A stretch of DNA of 64,000 nucleotides from Mesomycoplasma ovipneumoniae (GTDB lineage: Bacteria > Bacillota_I > Bacilli_A > Mycoplasmatales > Metamycoplasmataceae), in assembly GCF_030012565.1 (NCBI RefSeq), contig NZ_CP124621.1:744001-808000 (forward strand). Direction: 5' to 3'. This document shows, piece after piece, positions 33,537 to 44,259 of the stretch. The translations under genes were made by a program, and so were the position numbers. The first letter of the stretch is position 1. The number at the start of each line of letters is the position of its first letter. A model generated the notes under the pieces. The model was not told where the DNA came from and ran no database searches. It worked only from the letters and a program-made list of their open reading frames with translations.

Positions 33537-34154
33537 ATGTCACGCTATACAGGCCCAATTTTTAAAAAATCACGCCGTGTTGGCTTTTCTATTCTTGAAA
33601 CTGGAAAAGAATTTGCAAAAGGTAAACAACGAAAATACGCACCAGGGCAACATGGTCAAAGACGTTCAAAACTTTCTGACTACGGTGTTCACCTTCGTGA
33701 AAAACAAAAAGTTCGTTTTATGTACGGTTTATCAGAAAAACAGTTTAGAAATACATATAAAAAAGCAACTAAAAAAACTGGTATTGCCGGAACTTTATTC
33801 TTACAGGCCCTCGAATCTCGACTTGATAATTCCGTATATCGCGCAGGATTTGCCGAAACTCGTCGTCAAGCTCGCCAATTAGTTAGCCACGGTCATTTTT
33901 TGGTTAATGGGAAAAAAGTTAATATTCCATCATATCAATTAAGACAAGGTGATACATTTGAATTAACTAAGTTAAAAAATGAAAAAATCCGTAAAAACGA
34001 GCAAATTTTAACTGCATTAGAAACAAAAACAGCCGCACCTTGGCTTGAAGTTGATAAACAAAATTTTAAAGTTGTTTTCTCTCGTCGTCCGGAACGTTCT
34101 GAGTTAAATCAGGAAATTAAAGAATCCCTAATTGTTGAGTTCTACAGTAAATAA
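33537..34154 (+). CDS. rpsD: 30S ribosomal protein S4
   Basis: A 205-aa S4: [20 protein letters not shown] at the start, [11 protein letters not shown], and the S4 RNA-binding domain ([37 protein letters not shown]). No zinc cysteines, so a C-minus form. ATG 33537 has AAAAGGAG 6 bp upstream; an upstream in-frame ATG at 33504 would add 11 non-conserved residues and is rejected. Single-gene unit with a terminator. Confidence 0.96.
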   Translation: MSRYTGPIFKKSRRVGFSILETGKEFAKGKQRKYAPGQHGQRRSKLSDYGVHLREKQKVRFMYGLSEKQFRNTYKKATKKTGIAGTLFLQALESRLDNSVYRAGFAETRRQARQLVSHGHFLVNGKKVNIPSYQLRQGDTFELTKLKNEKIRKNEQILTALETKTAAPWLEVDKQNFKVVFSRRPERSELNQEIKESLIVEFYSK

Positions 34155-34177
34155 TCTAATATTCTATATAATTGAAA

Positions 34178-34210
34178 AATCCAAACTAATGAAGGTTTGG
34201 ATTTTTTTTG
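34178..34210 (+). terminator. terminator after rpsD
   Basis: Inverted repeat around AAATCCAAAC and GTTTG followed by a run of T, ~25 bp after the stop. Confidence 0.75.
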
Positions 34211-34222
34211 TTAAAAAAATGG

Positions 34223-34228
34223 TATAAT
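34223..34228 (+). promoter_or_regulatory. -10 box of rpiB-mutM
   Basis: TATAAT in ATGGTATAATTTA, 22 bp before the rpiB ATG, nearly identical to the pyrG -10 context (ATGGTATAATTTG). Confidence 0.65.
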
Positions 34229-34250
34229 TTAACAAAAATAAGGGGGAAAA

Positions 34251-34685
34251 ATGCCAAAAAAATTTGCTATATCTTCAGATCATGCTGGTTTTGAGAGAAA
34301 AAAAGAAATAATTCAATATCTTGAATCTTTAGGTCATCAAGTTACTGACTTAGGTCCATATAATGATGAGTCAAGTTCTTATGCAGTTTATGGAAAAAAG
34401 TTAGCTAATTTTTTACTTGAAAACGAAAATCAGATTGGAATTGGAATTTGCGGGACAGGTCTTGGTATGTCTTATGCGCTAAATCGTTTTAAAGGAATTC
34501 GCGCCGCAAGAGTAACAAATGAAAACGATGCTTTTCTGGCCAAATTACATAATAATGCAAACGCTCTTGCTCTTTCAGGTAGATTTAATTCCCTTGAAGA
34601 ATCTAAAAAAATTATTGATAAATTTTTAGAAGCAGAATACGAAGCTGGTCGTCATCAATCTCGAATTGACGAATTGGATAAATAA
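34251..34685 (+). CDS. rpiB: ribose-5-phosphate isomerase B (RpiB/LacAB family)
   Basis: A 144-aa sugar-phosphate isomerase interconverting ribose-5-P and ribulose-5-P. Motifs: ISSDHAGFERK at the N-terminus, GIGICGTGLGMSYALNR with the catalytic Cys, and NNANALALSGR. AAGGGGGA lies 5 bp before the ATG. The mutM ATG follows its stop by one base, so the two are co-transcribed. Confidence 0.93.
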   Translation: MPKKFAISSDHAGFERKKEIIQYLESLGHQVTDLGPYNDESSSYAVYGKKLANFLLENENQIGIGICGTGLGMSYALNRFKGIRAARVTNENDAFLAKLHNNANALALSGRFNSLEESKKIIDKFLEAEYEAGRHQSRIDELDK

Positions 34686-34686
34686 A

Positions 34687-35505
34687 ATGCCTGAATTGCC
34701 AGAAGTTGTAACCGTTGTAAATGCCTTAAAAAAAGAGATTATTGGTAAAAAAATAGTCAATGTTTTGGCTAAAGATGAGAATTTTATAAAAGAAATTCCA
34801 TTTATTGAATTTCAAAAAATATTGAAAAATTCAACTATAGTAGATGTTCAAAATAGGGCTAAACATATTTTATTTTTTCTAGATAACCAAAAAGTTTTAC
34901 TCTCACATTTACGAATGAATGGGAAATATTTTACTTATAAGTATCCAAAATGAAATAAATTTGACTATGTTTCCTTTATTTTTTCAGATAATTCGGTTTT
35001 AAATTATAATGATAGTCGAAAATTCGGGACTTTTGTTATTAGAGATCATTTTAATTTATTCAAAGTTAAACCCTTAGTCGATTTAGGACCTGAACCTTTT
35101 TATATAAATGTTGAGGATTTTTACCAAAAAATCAAAAAATCAACTCGTTCAATCAAATCTATTTTACTTGATCAGAAAATAATGAGTGGTCTAGGAAATA
35201 TTTATGCTGATGAAGTTTGTTTTGCGGTTAAAATTTCTCCAGACAAAATCGCTAACCAAATAACCTTAGAACAAGCCAAAATAATCGTTGAAAAGAGCAA
35301 AGAAATTCTGCAAAAATCAATCGAATTAGGCGGGTCAAGTATAAATTCATATACTTCTTTGAATGCTAAAGAGGGTAAATTTCAAAATTTTTTAAAAGTA
35401 CACACTAAAAAAAATTTACCTTGTACTAAGTGCAATGAAAAAATTTTAAAAGTTGTTGTTGCTGGTAGAGGAACTTATTTTTGCCCAAATTGCCAAGTTG
35501 AATAA
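34687..35505 (+). CDS. mutM: formamidopyrimidine-DNA glycosylase
   Basis: A 272-aa base-excision repair glycosylase that removes 8-oxoguanine. It starts MPELPEVVTV, whose Pro1 and Glu2 (after Met removal) are catalytic. It has the H2TH block SGLGNIYADEVCF and a C-terminal zinc finger (CTKCNEK and CPNCQ). It continues through a TGA Trp at 34951. Its last ~38 bp and the start of its terminator region are duplicated 590 bp downstream, on the far side of repeat copy C. Confidence 0.95.
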
Positions 35506-35514
35506 AACACCTAT
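35468..35514 (+). repeat. left flanking duplication of repeat copy C (mutM tail)
   Basis: Forty-seven bp covering the last codons of mutM (GRGTYFCPNCQVE region) plus AACACCTAT. It is repeated at 36093-36139 with about six differences, two of them one-base indels. Confidence 0.85.
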
Positions 35515-35545
35515 CCCGAGTTTCCCGGATTGATGTGATAATCTT

Positions 35546-35581
35546 AAAAAAGTGTCCTGGTTTAGTTTTAGGCACTTTTTT
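35546..35581. terminator. bidirectional terminator at the 3' end of repeat copy C
   Basis: AAAAAAGTG and CACTTTTTT inverted repeat with A-run on one side and T-run on the other. It could stop both the repeat transcript and mutM read-through. Copy D has the equivalent hairpin. Confidence 0.75.
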
Positions 35582-35912
35582 AACTAAAAAAAGCAAAATT
35601 ATGAAATTTTTAAACTACTTTTTTAGTTCAAAACGCTGACAAAAATTATAAAAAATACAACTACTATTTAAACTCAATTTAAATAGAAAACTCATTTTTA
35701 TTTGCATCGAGCCTAAAAAAACATATGAAGTTTTGAAAGAACAATAACCAAAAGCCATAAATTTGTAGATTTCTAAACGGTCAAATTTAGGGCATTCCAT
35801 TATATTTAAAAACATAACGGAAAATTCGCACTATCTTATTTTATTACAACAAAAAACATAATCAAGCACCTCCTTAATTCAATATCAAAATTCATTAATT
35901 CATTCTTAAGTG
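35582..35912 (-). ncRNA. candidate structured RNA of repeat copy C
   Basis: Predicted from the start about 7 nt after TATAAT (35919-35924) to the 3' hairpin. Stems seen: CCGTTAT/ATAATGG, GCCCTAAATTTG/CAAATTTATGGC and a longer CTCGATG/ATTGAG stem with one mismatch. Transcription is inferred only. Confidence 0.5.
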
Positions 35913-35918
35913 ATCTTA

Positions 35919-35967
35919 ATTATAACATAACTTTATTTTTGGCAAGCATTTTTTTTTTTTTTTTTTT
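35919..35967 (-). promoter_or_regulatory. A19 tract plus promoter of repeat copy C
   Basis: Nineteen A residues in minus-strand reading, then TTGCCA, a 15-bp spacer (one shorter than the other copies) and TATAAT (35919-35924). Confidence 0.7.
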
Positions 35968-36092
35968 GCAAATGGTTAATTTTAAAATAATAAAAATTAA
36001 GATTTTAGCGGCAAAAAACCCGAATTTACGGGTGTTTTTGCATATTTATATTCATAAAAAGTTAATTTTCGCCATCAAACTGCCAAACTTAT

Positions 36093-36139
36093 GAGGAACT
36101 TATTTTTGCCAACCTGCCAAATTGAATAAAAAAACCTAT
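36093..36139 (+). repeat. right flanking duplication of repeat copy C
   Basis: Second copy of the mutM tail. It leads directly into the terminator at 36132-36157, which therefore was probably the original mutM/ligA terminator before the element arrived. Confidence 0.85.
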
Positions 36140-36157
36140 AAATTCATAGGTTTTTTT
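36132..36157. terminator. convergent terminator, ligA (and ancestral mutM)
   Basis: AAACCTAT and ATAGGTTT stem with AATTC-type loop, with A-run on one side and seven T on the other. It overlaps the ligA stop codon. Confidence 0.8.
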
Positions 36158-38201
36158 ATTCAATTTTACTTTTTATTAGATCTCAAAATTCTTCTTCAGA
36201 GATCCTTTTAACACCTAATTTAATTGCTTTTTCTATTTTTGATCCGGTCGATTCTCCGGTTACCAAATAAGCGGTTTGTTTTGTTATTGATGTGTGGAAA
36301 TATGCGCCTGTTTGTTCGATAATTTTAACAAATTCGTGTCTTGGTTTTGATAATTTACCTGAAATTGCAAATGAAGTTCAACCAATTAAAGACGGTGAAA
36401 TAGTTGGATTTTTGAAATTAAAATTAACATTTTCAAGACAGTCAAGTAGTTTTTGATTTTCCTCATTATTAAAATATTCAGTTAGTGAATTAATTATAAC
36501 AGGTCCAAAATCATTTTGATTTTTCAGTATTTCAAAATCTAATTTTCTTAATTCAGAAATATTTTTAGCATATCTTGCAAGAATTTTAGCGGCTTTTATT
36601 CCAACATTTTTTATTCCTAAACCAAAAATTAACCTATGAAAATCGATGTTTTTTGCTTTTTCAACCTCATTAAGCAATTTAATTATTGACTTAATTTGTA
36701 AAGATGGAGCACGTTTATTTTCTGAATTTAATTGACTAGGTTTAAATTCAGAATAAATTTTTTCAAGGTTATTTTTAAGGTCAAAAATGTCACAAATATT
36801 AGAAATAATTTTTTTATCTAATAGTGTTTGAATTCTTTTTTCGGCTAAAGTTTCAATATTTAAAGCAGCTTTTGATGAAAAGTGAACGATTTTTTGGAGA
36901 ATTATGCCAGGACAATTTTTGTTTTGACAAAATTGATCAATTCCTGATTCACTAAAAACTAGTTCAGACTGACATTTAGGACAGTTTTTTGCAATTAAAA
37001 AGTTAGTTTTTTCATGGTTTTCAACACTTCCGATAATTTGCGGGATAATTTCGCCCGCTTTTTTGACAAAAACATCAGACATTAAATTTAATTTTAGATT
37101 TTCAATGTAAGAATAATTAGGCAAAACTGCCGAAGAAATAAGACTGCCGCCAAGATTTACGGGTTCAATTTTGGCATTATATGTGACTTTTCCGGTTCTT
37201 CCAATTGTGGGAAAAATTTCTAGTAGTTTAGTTTTTGCAACGTCATCTTCAAATTTAAAGGCAATAATACTGTGAGGAAATTTTGACGTAAAGCCTAACT
37301 GATCATAAAGCAAAAATTCATTAATTTTGATAACAACGCCGTCAATATTGTAATTTAGTTGTTCTCTTTTTTGCTTAATTTGACTAATAAAGTCAAAAAC
37401 ATCGTTTAAATTCTTACATTCTTTTTGAAAATCATTAGTTTTAAAACCTAATTTTTTTAAAAAAGCAATTGCCTCTGACTGTCTAAAAATTTTATGTTTT
37501 TCTGGTTCTACAAGTGTATAAAAAAACCCGCTTAAAAATGAAAAATCTTCGCTAGCTGAATCTTTTTGGTTCTTTTTATATCGTCTAAGAATTCCACTTG
37601 CGGCATTTCGTGGATTTTTAAAGACATTTGTCTCAGTTTGTAAACTTTCAAAGGCAGAATTATTTATATAAATTTCACCTCTTATTTCAAGGTCATCAAA
37701 ATAATCTATTGTTTTAGGGATAAATTCATCTTTAATTTTAAGGACATTAACTAAAACATCTTCGCCAAAAACACCATCGCCACGAGTTAGTGCTTGAATA
37801 AGTTGGCCGTTTTTATAAATTAGTGAAAGTGAAATTCCATCAATTTTTGGCTCGACAAAAAAAGTTACATTTTCTAAAATTACCACTGCTTTTTGGGCTC
37901 ATTTTTCAAGTTCAGATTTTGTATGAGCCTTATTGAGCGATAACATCGGAACTGAGTGTTTGATTTTGGCAAATTTTGAGGTAATTTTGCTACCAACTTG
38001 TTGGCTTGGCGATGAATTAAGTTCATCTAAAGTAAAAAGATAGTAATATTTTTGCTCCAAATTTATTAATTCTCTCAGCTTTTTGTCATAAATTAAATCA
38101 TCAACAAGCGGATTTTGCAGTTGATAGTAATGATGATTTCAAGTTTCAATTTGCTTTCTTAGCTCAAGAATTTCATTGCGAATTTTAGAATTATTTTCCA
38201 T
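36156..38201 (-). CDS. ligA: NAD-dependent DNA ligase
   Basis: A 681-aa ligase for replication and repair. The adenylation domain has EPKIDGISLSL with the AMP-accepting Lys119 and RNAASGILRRY. An OB fold follows (FPTIGRTGKVTYNAK), then a C4 zinc finger (CPKCQSEL, CQNKNC), HhH repeats and a C-terminal BRCT domain that continues past the TGA Trp at 36378 (FAISGKLSKPR). The start at ATG 38201 lies 2 bp after the ecfT stop, so ligA is the last gene of the ECF operon. Confidence 0.95.
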
Positions 38202-38203
38202 GA

Positions 38204-39166
38204 TTAAATTTTTTGATTAGTGTAGAGTCACCAAAATGGCAAGTCTGAAATTGGAATAATATTCATTTCCATTAAAACTGTTAAAGTAATAAGACCGATA
38301 AAAATAAGGGCAAAAAGATAATCAAGTTTGTTAAAAACTAGACGGCGATAACGGCTTCTTTTTGCATAAACATCATAACCACGGACATCCATAGCATTCG
38401 AAAGATCTTCAGCCCGTGAAAAAGCAAGCACAAAAAGTGGAATTACTAAAGTTATTAATGATTTGACTTTATCCTTAATTTTTCCGTGTTTAAAATCAAC
38501 CCCACGTGAAGATTGAGCTTTCATAATTCGGGTCGCCTCAAGTAACAAAGTTGGAATAAAACGAATCGCGATTGAAATAATCATTGCAATTATATGGGTC
38601 GGAATGAATAAAAGTTTTAAAGGTAGAATTAAATCTTCAATTGCACGGGTGAGTAAAAATGGCTTTGTTGAATAAGTTAAAATTGTAGTTGAAATTATCA
38701 TGCCATAAATTCGAACCGCTAAAACCAGTGAGCGAATTATGCTAACAGTTCCAATTGAAAATTTTATATTTCCAAATAAAACAGTTGGCTTGACCAAATA
38801 TCAAGAAATAAAATGCGTTGTTTCTTCAGGATTTAGACCTAAAACCTTATATTTAGGCAGTTCATTATCAGATGAAATGCCTAAAATTACATTAATATTT
38901 TGGCGATCAATAATAAATCCGTAAATTATTAACATAATTATGAAAATGATTATTGGCATTTTCATTAAAGTAAAAATTTGCTTAACTCTTTTTGTTGTTA
39001 TATAGAAAAAAACAAGTGAAAGCAAAAGCAGAATTGAAATTGTCGCTAAATGGGTAGTGACAAAAAAAAGCACTGCAAAAAGAATGTTGAATGCTATTTT
39101 TAGTCGGGGGTCCATTTTATGAATTATTGTGTTTCTTGGGACATATTTAGCAACACTAATTTGCAT
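38204..39166 (-). CDS. ecfT: energy-coupling factor transporter transmembrane protein EcfT
   Basis: A 320-aa integral membrane protein, the scaffold of ECF-type vitamin and cofactor importers. It has five to six membrane segments and the two coupling helices with the A-R-G type motif: QSSRGVDFK and AMDVRGYDVY. It continues through TGA at 38801 and 38228. Its ATG overlaps the end of the upstream ATPase gene by 11 bp. Substrate-binding S components are not encoded nearby, as in other group II ECF systems. Confidence 0.92.
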
Positions 39167-40061
39167 TTTTTTCCTTTTTTATTAATAGATTAATTTGACT
39201 AATCAATTCGTCAATTGACTTGACTTTCGAAATTGGATATCCTATTTTTACTAATTTTTCACGGAAATTTAGCAAATTTGTAGGTAACATTTCATTTTCA
39301 ATAAGAAATTGATTATTATCTAAAATAGGATAAGTTTCACCATCGTATATAATTTTACCATCTTTAAAAAAAATACAACGTTTTGTTCACTCTAAAACAC
39401 TATCAAGATCATGAGTTGCTAAAATGATTGTCTTACCTTTTTTGTGAAGAGTGTCCAATATTTCAAGCATTTTTACTGAACCTTGAGGGTCAAGACCTGC
39501 TGTTGGTTCGTCAAAAAAAATTATATCTGGATCCATTGCTAAAATTCCGGCAATTGCAACTCTTCGTTTTTGGCCACCTGAGAGTTCAAAAGGTGATTTG
39601 TCTAAAAAAGTCTCATCAAGACCGACTAGTTTTATCATTTCAGCTGCTTTTTTCTTGGCTTCTTCTTTGTTTACTCCCATTGAAACGGCGCCAAAAATAA
39701 TATCTTTTTCAATAGTTTGCTCAAAAAGTTGGTATTCAGCAAATTGAAAAACAACCCCAACTCGACGGCGAATTTGGTTTATAAATTTAAACTTTGATTT
39801 TAAAAATCTTGGTCTTTCAACAACTAATTTTTTTTCAGTTTTTGCTTCTTGATCAAAATAAAAATACTCAACTTGACCTTTATCAGGGAGCAAAAGAGCG
39901 TTCATATGTTGGATAAAAGTTGTTTTTCCGGAGCCAGTTTGACCTATTATTGCGATAAATTCACCTTGATTAATTTCAACAGATACATTGTCAAGCGCTT
40001 TTATTTCAATTGGTAATTTTTGGTCGTAAATTTTTACAATGTTTTTTGCTTTAATTTTCAT
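39156..40061 (-). CDS. ecfA2: energy-coupling factor transporter ATPase EcfA2
   Basis: A 301-aa ATPase: Walker [13 protein letters not shown]-loop [10 protein letters not shown], signature [14 protein letters not shown], Walker [15 protein letters not shown], switch His in ILATHD. An insert after Walker A ([13 protein letters not shown]) is typical of mycoplasma EcfA2. It extends past a TGA Trp at 39387 to a C-terminal tail. Overlaps both neighbours, so translation is coupled. Confidence 0.93.
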
Positions 40062-40852
40062 AATTGTTCCAGCAATTCATTTTCATCATAGGTCGGACTA
40101 ATAAAATCAAGGTTTTTTGAAATTTTATAAATAAAAGGCGAGTCAATTTTGGCTTTTTGAATTATTTCATCATTATTTAAAATTAATTTTGGATCACCTT
40201 TTGCAATAATTTGGCCTTTTGCAAAGACAACAACTTCATCGGCCAAAATCGCTTCGTTCATATTGTGCGTTATTGAAATTAAAGTTTTACTTTTATCTTT
40301 GCGGAGGTCATCTAAAATTTTAACAACATCACTTTTCCCTTTTGGATCAAGCATTGAGGTTATTTCATCAAAAATTATTATTTGCGGATTTAGAGCTAAA
40401 ACTGAGGCAATAGCAACTCTTTGCTTTTGTCCACCAGATAAAAATTGCGGCTCGCGCTCAAGATAAGATTGCATTTGTACTTTTTGTGCCAATTCTGCAA
40501 TAATTTTGGGCATTTTTTTTGGATCTTCGTTAATATTTTCCAAACTAAAGGCAATATCATCCTCAACTGTTGCCCCAACAAATTGATTATCTGGGTTTTG
40601 AAAAATAATACCGATTTTCTTTCTAATTTTAGGTAGACTTTCTTTATTTAATAAAATTGAATCAACTTCAACTGTACCTTTTTGCGGTTTAGCGATTCCG
40701 GAAATAATTTTAGAAAATGTCGACTTTCCTGATCCATTGTGGCCTAAAATTGCATAATATTTGCCTTTTTCAAAAGTTAGACTAACATCTTTGAGCGCTA
40801 ATTGGTTCATATCGTTAGTGTAACTAAAGGAAATATTTGTAACTTTTATCAT
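40034..40852 (-). CDS. ecfA1: energy-coupling factor transporter ATPase EcfA1
   Basis: A 272-aa ATPase: Walker [13 protein letters not shown]-loop [17 protein letters not shown] (diagnostic of EcfA1), signature [14 protein letters not shown], Walker [14 protein letters not shown], switch His in ISITHN. It pairs with EcfA2 to drive EcfT and exchangeable S proteins. The C-terminus continues past TGA 40058 (QLWKLKQKTL), giving a 28-bp overlap with ecfA2. First gene of ecfA1-ecfA2-ecfT-ligA. Confidence 0.94.
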
Positions 40853-40861
40853 TTTTTTATT

Positions 40862-41404
40862 TTATTCCTTTTTGTTTGGATCAAAAATTGCAACAAAAGG
40901 TCAATTTCGATATTTTTCCTGATAATCAAGTCCATAACCAACAAGAAAAGCATCAGGAACTTCAAAGCCAAAATAGTCAGGTTCAATATCAGTTTTTCTT
41001 TTTTCTCTTTTATAAAATAAGGTAATTATTTTCAGTGATTTTGGTTTTTTTAATTTTAAATGTTCACTAATTTTTGTCAAAGTTATACCTGAATCAAAAA
41101 TATCATCAATTAAAATAACATCTTTATTTTCAATTTTTAGGTCAATATCGGTAATAACTTTCAATTCGCCACCAGATTGGGTGCCACCAAAATAGGATTT
41201 GGCAATTATGCAATCGACCATTGAATCAACTTCGACTTGCTGAATTAAATCAGTCAGAAAAATTAATGAACCTTTAAGAACCGCAACAAAAACAATTTCT
41301 TGTGAATTTTTATAGTTTGAATTTATTCACTTTGCAATCTCATCAATTCTAGTTTTAATTTGTTTATTGTCAAACAAAATTTTTACAATATGTTTGTTAA
41401 TCAT
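40862..41404 (-). CDS. hpt: hypoxanthine-guanine phosphoribosyltransferase
   Basis: A 180-aa purine-salvage enzyme joining hypoxanthine or guanine to PRPP. Motifs: VAVLKGSLIFLTDL, the flexible-loop SYFGGTQSGG, the PRPP loop VILIDDIFDSGITL, and VGYGLDYQEKYRN near the C-terminus. Read through TGA codons at ~41325 and 40901. It precedes ecfA1 by 9 bp. Mycoplasmas cannot make purines de novo, so this is a core gene. Confidence 0.94.
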
Positions 41405-41433
41405 TTTAACCCGTCTTTTTAAAATATTTTAAT

Positions 41434-42165
41434 CTAAAATTTTACACTATTTTTCGAAAAATTTTCATATTTATTTGCTTTTAACTTCGGTTTTTCATCG
41501 CCTTTTAGCCTTAAAACCATTGTGAATTCACCTTTAGTAGAATTTTGAAGTTCAGCTAAAACTTTTAAAGGAGAACCAAAAAAATATTTTTGATGAATTT
41601 TTGTCATTTCCTTAACAAGAAAAATTTCGACTTTCTCGCCATAAAATTCATTAATTACCTCAAGAATATAGATTAATTTATATGGTGAGACGTAAAAAAT
41701 ATAACTATAATTTAGTATAAAATGCTCAATTTGTTTAATTATTTGCTGCTTTTTTGAGTTAAAAAAACCCATAAAAACTAACGGTAAATCAAAACCAGAA
41801 AGAACAAAAGCACCAACAAAAGCACATGCACCAGGTAAAAAATCAACTTCGACATCGTTTTCATGGGCTCACTTTATCAAAATTTGACCCGGATCGCTAA
41901 TTGAAGGGGTGCCTGCATCTGACATTAGAATTATATTTTGGTTAGTTAAAAATATGTCAGACATTTTGACGATAGTTGATTTTTCATTAAATTTGTGATA
42001 AGAAATTAACTTTTTGTCTTTAATTTCCAAAAAATTTAATATTTTTTTGGAAGTTCGGGTGTCCTCGCACAAAATCAAATCAGCTGATTTTATTGCTTGA
42101 ATTGCTCGCAGAGTTATATCTTGTAAATTTCCAATTGGAGTTGCTATAACTGTGATTTTTGCCAT
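41434..42165 (-). CDS. rsmI: 16S rRNA (cytidine-1402-2'-O)-methyltransferase
   Basis: A 243-aa tetrapyrrole-methylase-fold enzyme. Motifs: VIATPIGNLQDITLRA at the start, LILCEDTRTSKKIL, ISYHKFNE and LMSDAGTPSISDPG. It continues through TGA 41869. It starts 4 bp after the holB stop, so closes the dnaX-to-rsmI operon. Confidence 0.93.
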
Positions 42166-42169
42166 AATT

Positions 42170-43045
42170 TTAAGTTAAAATATTGTTTAGACGAACTAAA
42201 AAGCTCGATTTTTGAATATTAAAGTTTGCATTTGTTTCAAGTGACGAAAGAAATTTTTTAAATGTCTGATTAATTTTTACCATTTTTTCAGAATTCAAGT
42301 CAAAAAAACTACCTTTTTTAGCGTCTTTTTTGTTAAGACCAGATTTGCTTAAAAAAAATTGTTTAAAATGAGCGATTATTATCTGAAGAAAAATAAATGA
42401 GTTTTCTTTTGTTAAAACTTGATTTAAAAACAGTAAAAAATCAAATTTTGATTTAGTTAAATTATTTAGTAATGATTTTAATTTATCTAAATCCGAATCA
42501 CTAATGGCCTTAATAGCCAAAGTTGCTTGATCAAAATTTGTGAAAATATTTGCATATATAGCATTATAAGGCGATTTTTTTCATGTATCTAACTTTTTCT
42601 TAAGTTCGTTTTTTCTATTTAAATCATTGAAAAAAAATATTTGACAACGAGAAACAATAGTCGGAATAATTAAGTCTGAGGAAAAAGAAGTTAGTAAAAA
42701 ATAAGTATTCAAAGGGGGATCTTCTAAAATTTTTAGAAATGAATTTAGCACAGAAATATGGGCATTTTCAATGTTTTTAATTAGGAAAATTTTTGAATTA
42801 TCGCCATAAAGAGAGGAAAAATACAACTTGTTTACCTCTTCTAGAAATTCTGTTTTTGAAAGGCGATTATCTGCAAAATCATGTTGAAAAATTTGTGGTT
42901 TTTGACTAAATATCTCTAAAAATTCAGCTATTTTCTCATCTAGAAAATCTGAATAGCTCGAAACAAGCAAAATTGCATGTGGAATTGTTTTAGTTTTTGA
43001 CAAATTATCGAGAAAATGGCGCCAATTTGTCGTAATTTGCTTCAT
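42170..43045 (-). CDS. holB: DNA polymerase III delta' subunit
   Basis: A 291-aa clamp-loader subunit. The AAA+ region has HAILLVSSYSDF, IFLIKNIENAHISVLNSFLK, ILEDPPLNTYFLL and IVSRCQIFFF, as in DnaX/HolB, but no Walker A, as expected for delta'. It lacks a zinc module. ATG 43045 lies inside the tmk coding end (41-bp overlap); a TTG at 43057 is an alternative. Reads through TGA 42581. Confidence 0.9.
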
Positions 43046-43664
43046 AATAGCTCTCAAAAAAATTAATTATATCTGTTAAAACATGATCATAATCGCCATT
43101 ACCGTCAATTTTAATGAAATTTTTTCTTGTTTTTAGTAAATATTCATATCCTTTAATAACTTGTTTATAAAATTCCTCGCCGCGATTTTCAAGTCGGTCT
43201 CGCTTTTCATTTCGATAAATTTCCATTCGCTCGCGTGATTTTGAAATTTTAACATCAAGGAAAATTGTAAGATCTGGAAAAGTTTTTTCAGAAATTAAAC
43301 TGTTTAACTTAAAAACTAAATCTGGGCTTAAATTATTTCCAAACCCTTGATATGCAATCGAAGAATCAATGTAGCGATCACAAAGAACAATTTTTCCAGA
43401 TTTTAAGGCCGGTCAAATTACTTGTTCAAGATGAATTCTTCTCGAGGTTGAAAATAAAAGCATCTCAACATATGGGCTAATTTGATTTTTTTTATTAAGT
43501 AAAAACTCACGGATTTGCTGTGCTTCTTGCGAATCTTTGCCGCTGTATGGTTCAAAAGTTGTAATAATTTCTTTTTCTGGAAATTTAATTCTTAAATACT
43601 TTGCAAACAAATTCATAACGGTTGATTTTCCGCTTGCATCGATCCCTTCAAAACTTATAAACAT
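43005..43664 (-). CDS. tmk: thymidylate kinase
   Basis: A 219-aa dTMP kinase. P-loop FEGIDASGKSTV at residue 4, TFEPYSG, the DR(Y) motif LCDRYIDSSIAYQG, and LID region SRERMEIYRNEKRDRLE. Reads through TGA 43413. The start at 43664 follows the recR stop by one base. Confidence 0.95.
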
Positions 43665-43665
43665 A

Positions 43666-44250
43666 TTATTTTTCCATTTCTTGACGATTTTCCAGTGCCT
43701 GATTTAAAGTTATATTGTCAATATAATCAATTGCTGCCCCAAAAGGAATGCCTGTAGCTAGCCTAGTAATTTTTGATGAGGATAAAAGCTTGTGTTTTGC
43801 AAGATAATTTGCAAAAATTCAACCTTCCATTGTTGAAGAAAGTGCAATAATAATTTCACTTTTTTCATTAGCAAGGTCTGCGAGTTTTTTTATTTGCAAG
43901 TCATGATTTTCGAGCTTTTTGATATCATATTTGCCAAAAACAAAATACTTGCCATCATATTTTCCTAGTTTTTCAAATTTTGTGACCATTTCAGAATTTT
44001 CAACCACTAATATTTTAAAAGAACGCTGAAAATCAAGGCATATTTGGCAAACTGAATTAGCATTTAGATATCCGCATCTCTCACAATATTGAAGATTTCG
44101 TTTTAAATTATAAATTTGCTCGACAAATGTTTCAATTTGACTAAGGGGCGTATCGATTAGAGAAAATAAAATATTAGTGGCTTGTTTTTTCGTGATTCCG
44201 GGAACTTTTCTTAATTGGTCAACTAGTTTTTCAAAATTTTCATCTACCAT
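43666..44250 (-). CDS. recR: recombination protein RecR
   Basis: A 194-aa recombination mediator that works with RecO. Helix-hairpin-helix at residues 10-30 (LRKVPGITKKQATNILF), C4 zinc finger (CERCGYLN, CQIC), then a Toprim domain (ILVVENSEMV, IIALSSTMEG). RecO is encoded at 55787-56467. It begins 9 bp after ybaB. Confidence 0.94.
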
Positions 44251-44259
44251 GATTCAAAA

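Larger units (their letters stand above)
35515..36092 (-). repeat. dispersed repeat, copy C (complete)
   Basis: A complete element of about 578 bp. Left end CCCGAGTTTCCCGGATTGATG, right end CATCAAACTGCCAAACTTAT: imperfect terminal inverted repeats. Minus-strand reading from the right: hairpin ACCCG/CGGGT with T-run, A19 tract (35949-35967), promoter, AAGGAGGT, micro-ORF MFFVVIK (35836-35859), conserved stem-loops, and a final hairpin terminator (35546-35581). Flanked by 47-bp duplications of the mutM end. No protein-coding gene with family support lies inside. Confidence 0.88.

Noticed and set aside
35615..35815. A 66-codon open frame inside repeat copy C, partly shared with copies A and D (about 28 codons around KF-RLEIYKF)
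   Set aside because: Single-base deletions in copies B and E shift the frame, copy A and D stop early, and many differences change amino acids while preserving RNA pairing. An RNA explanation fits better.
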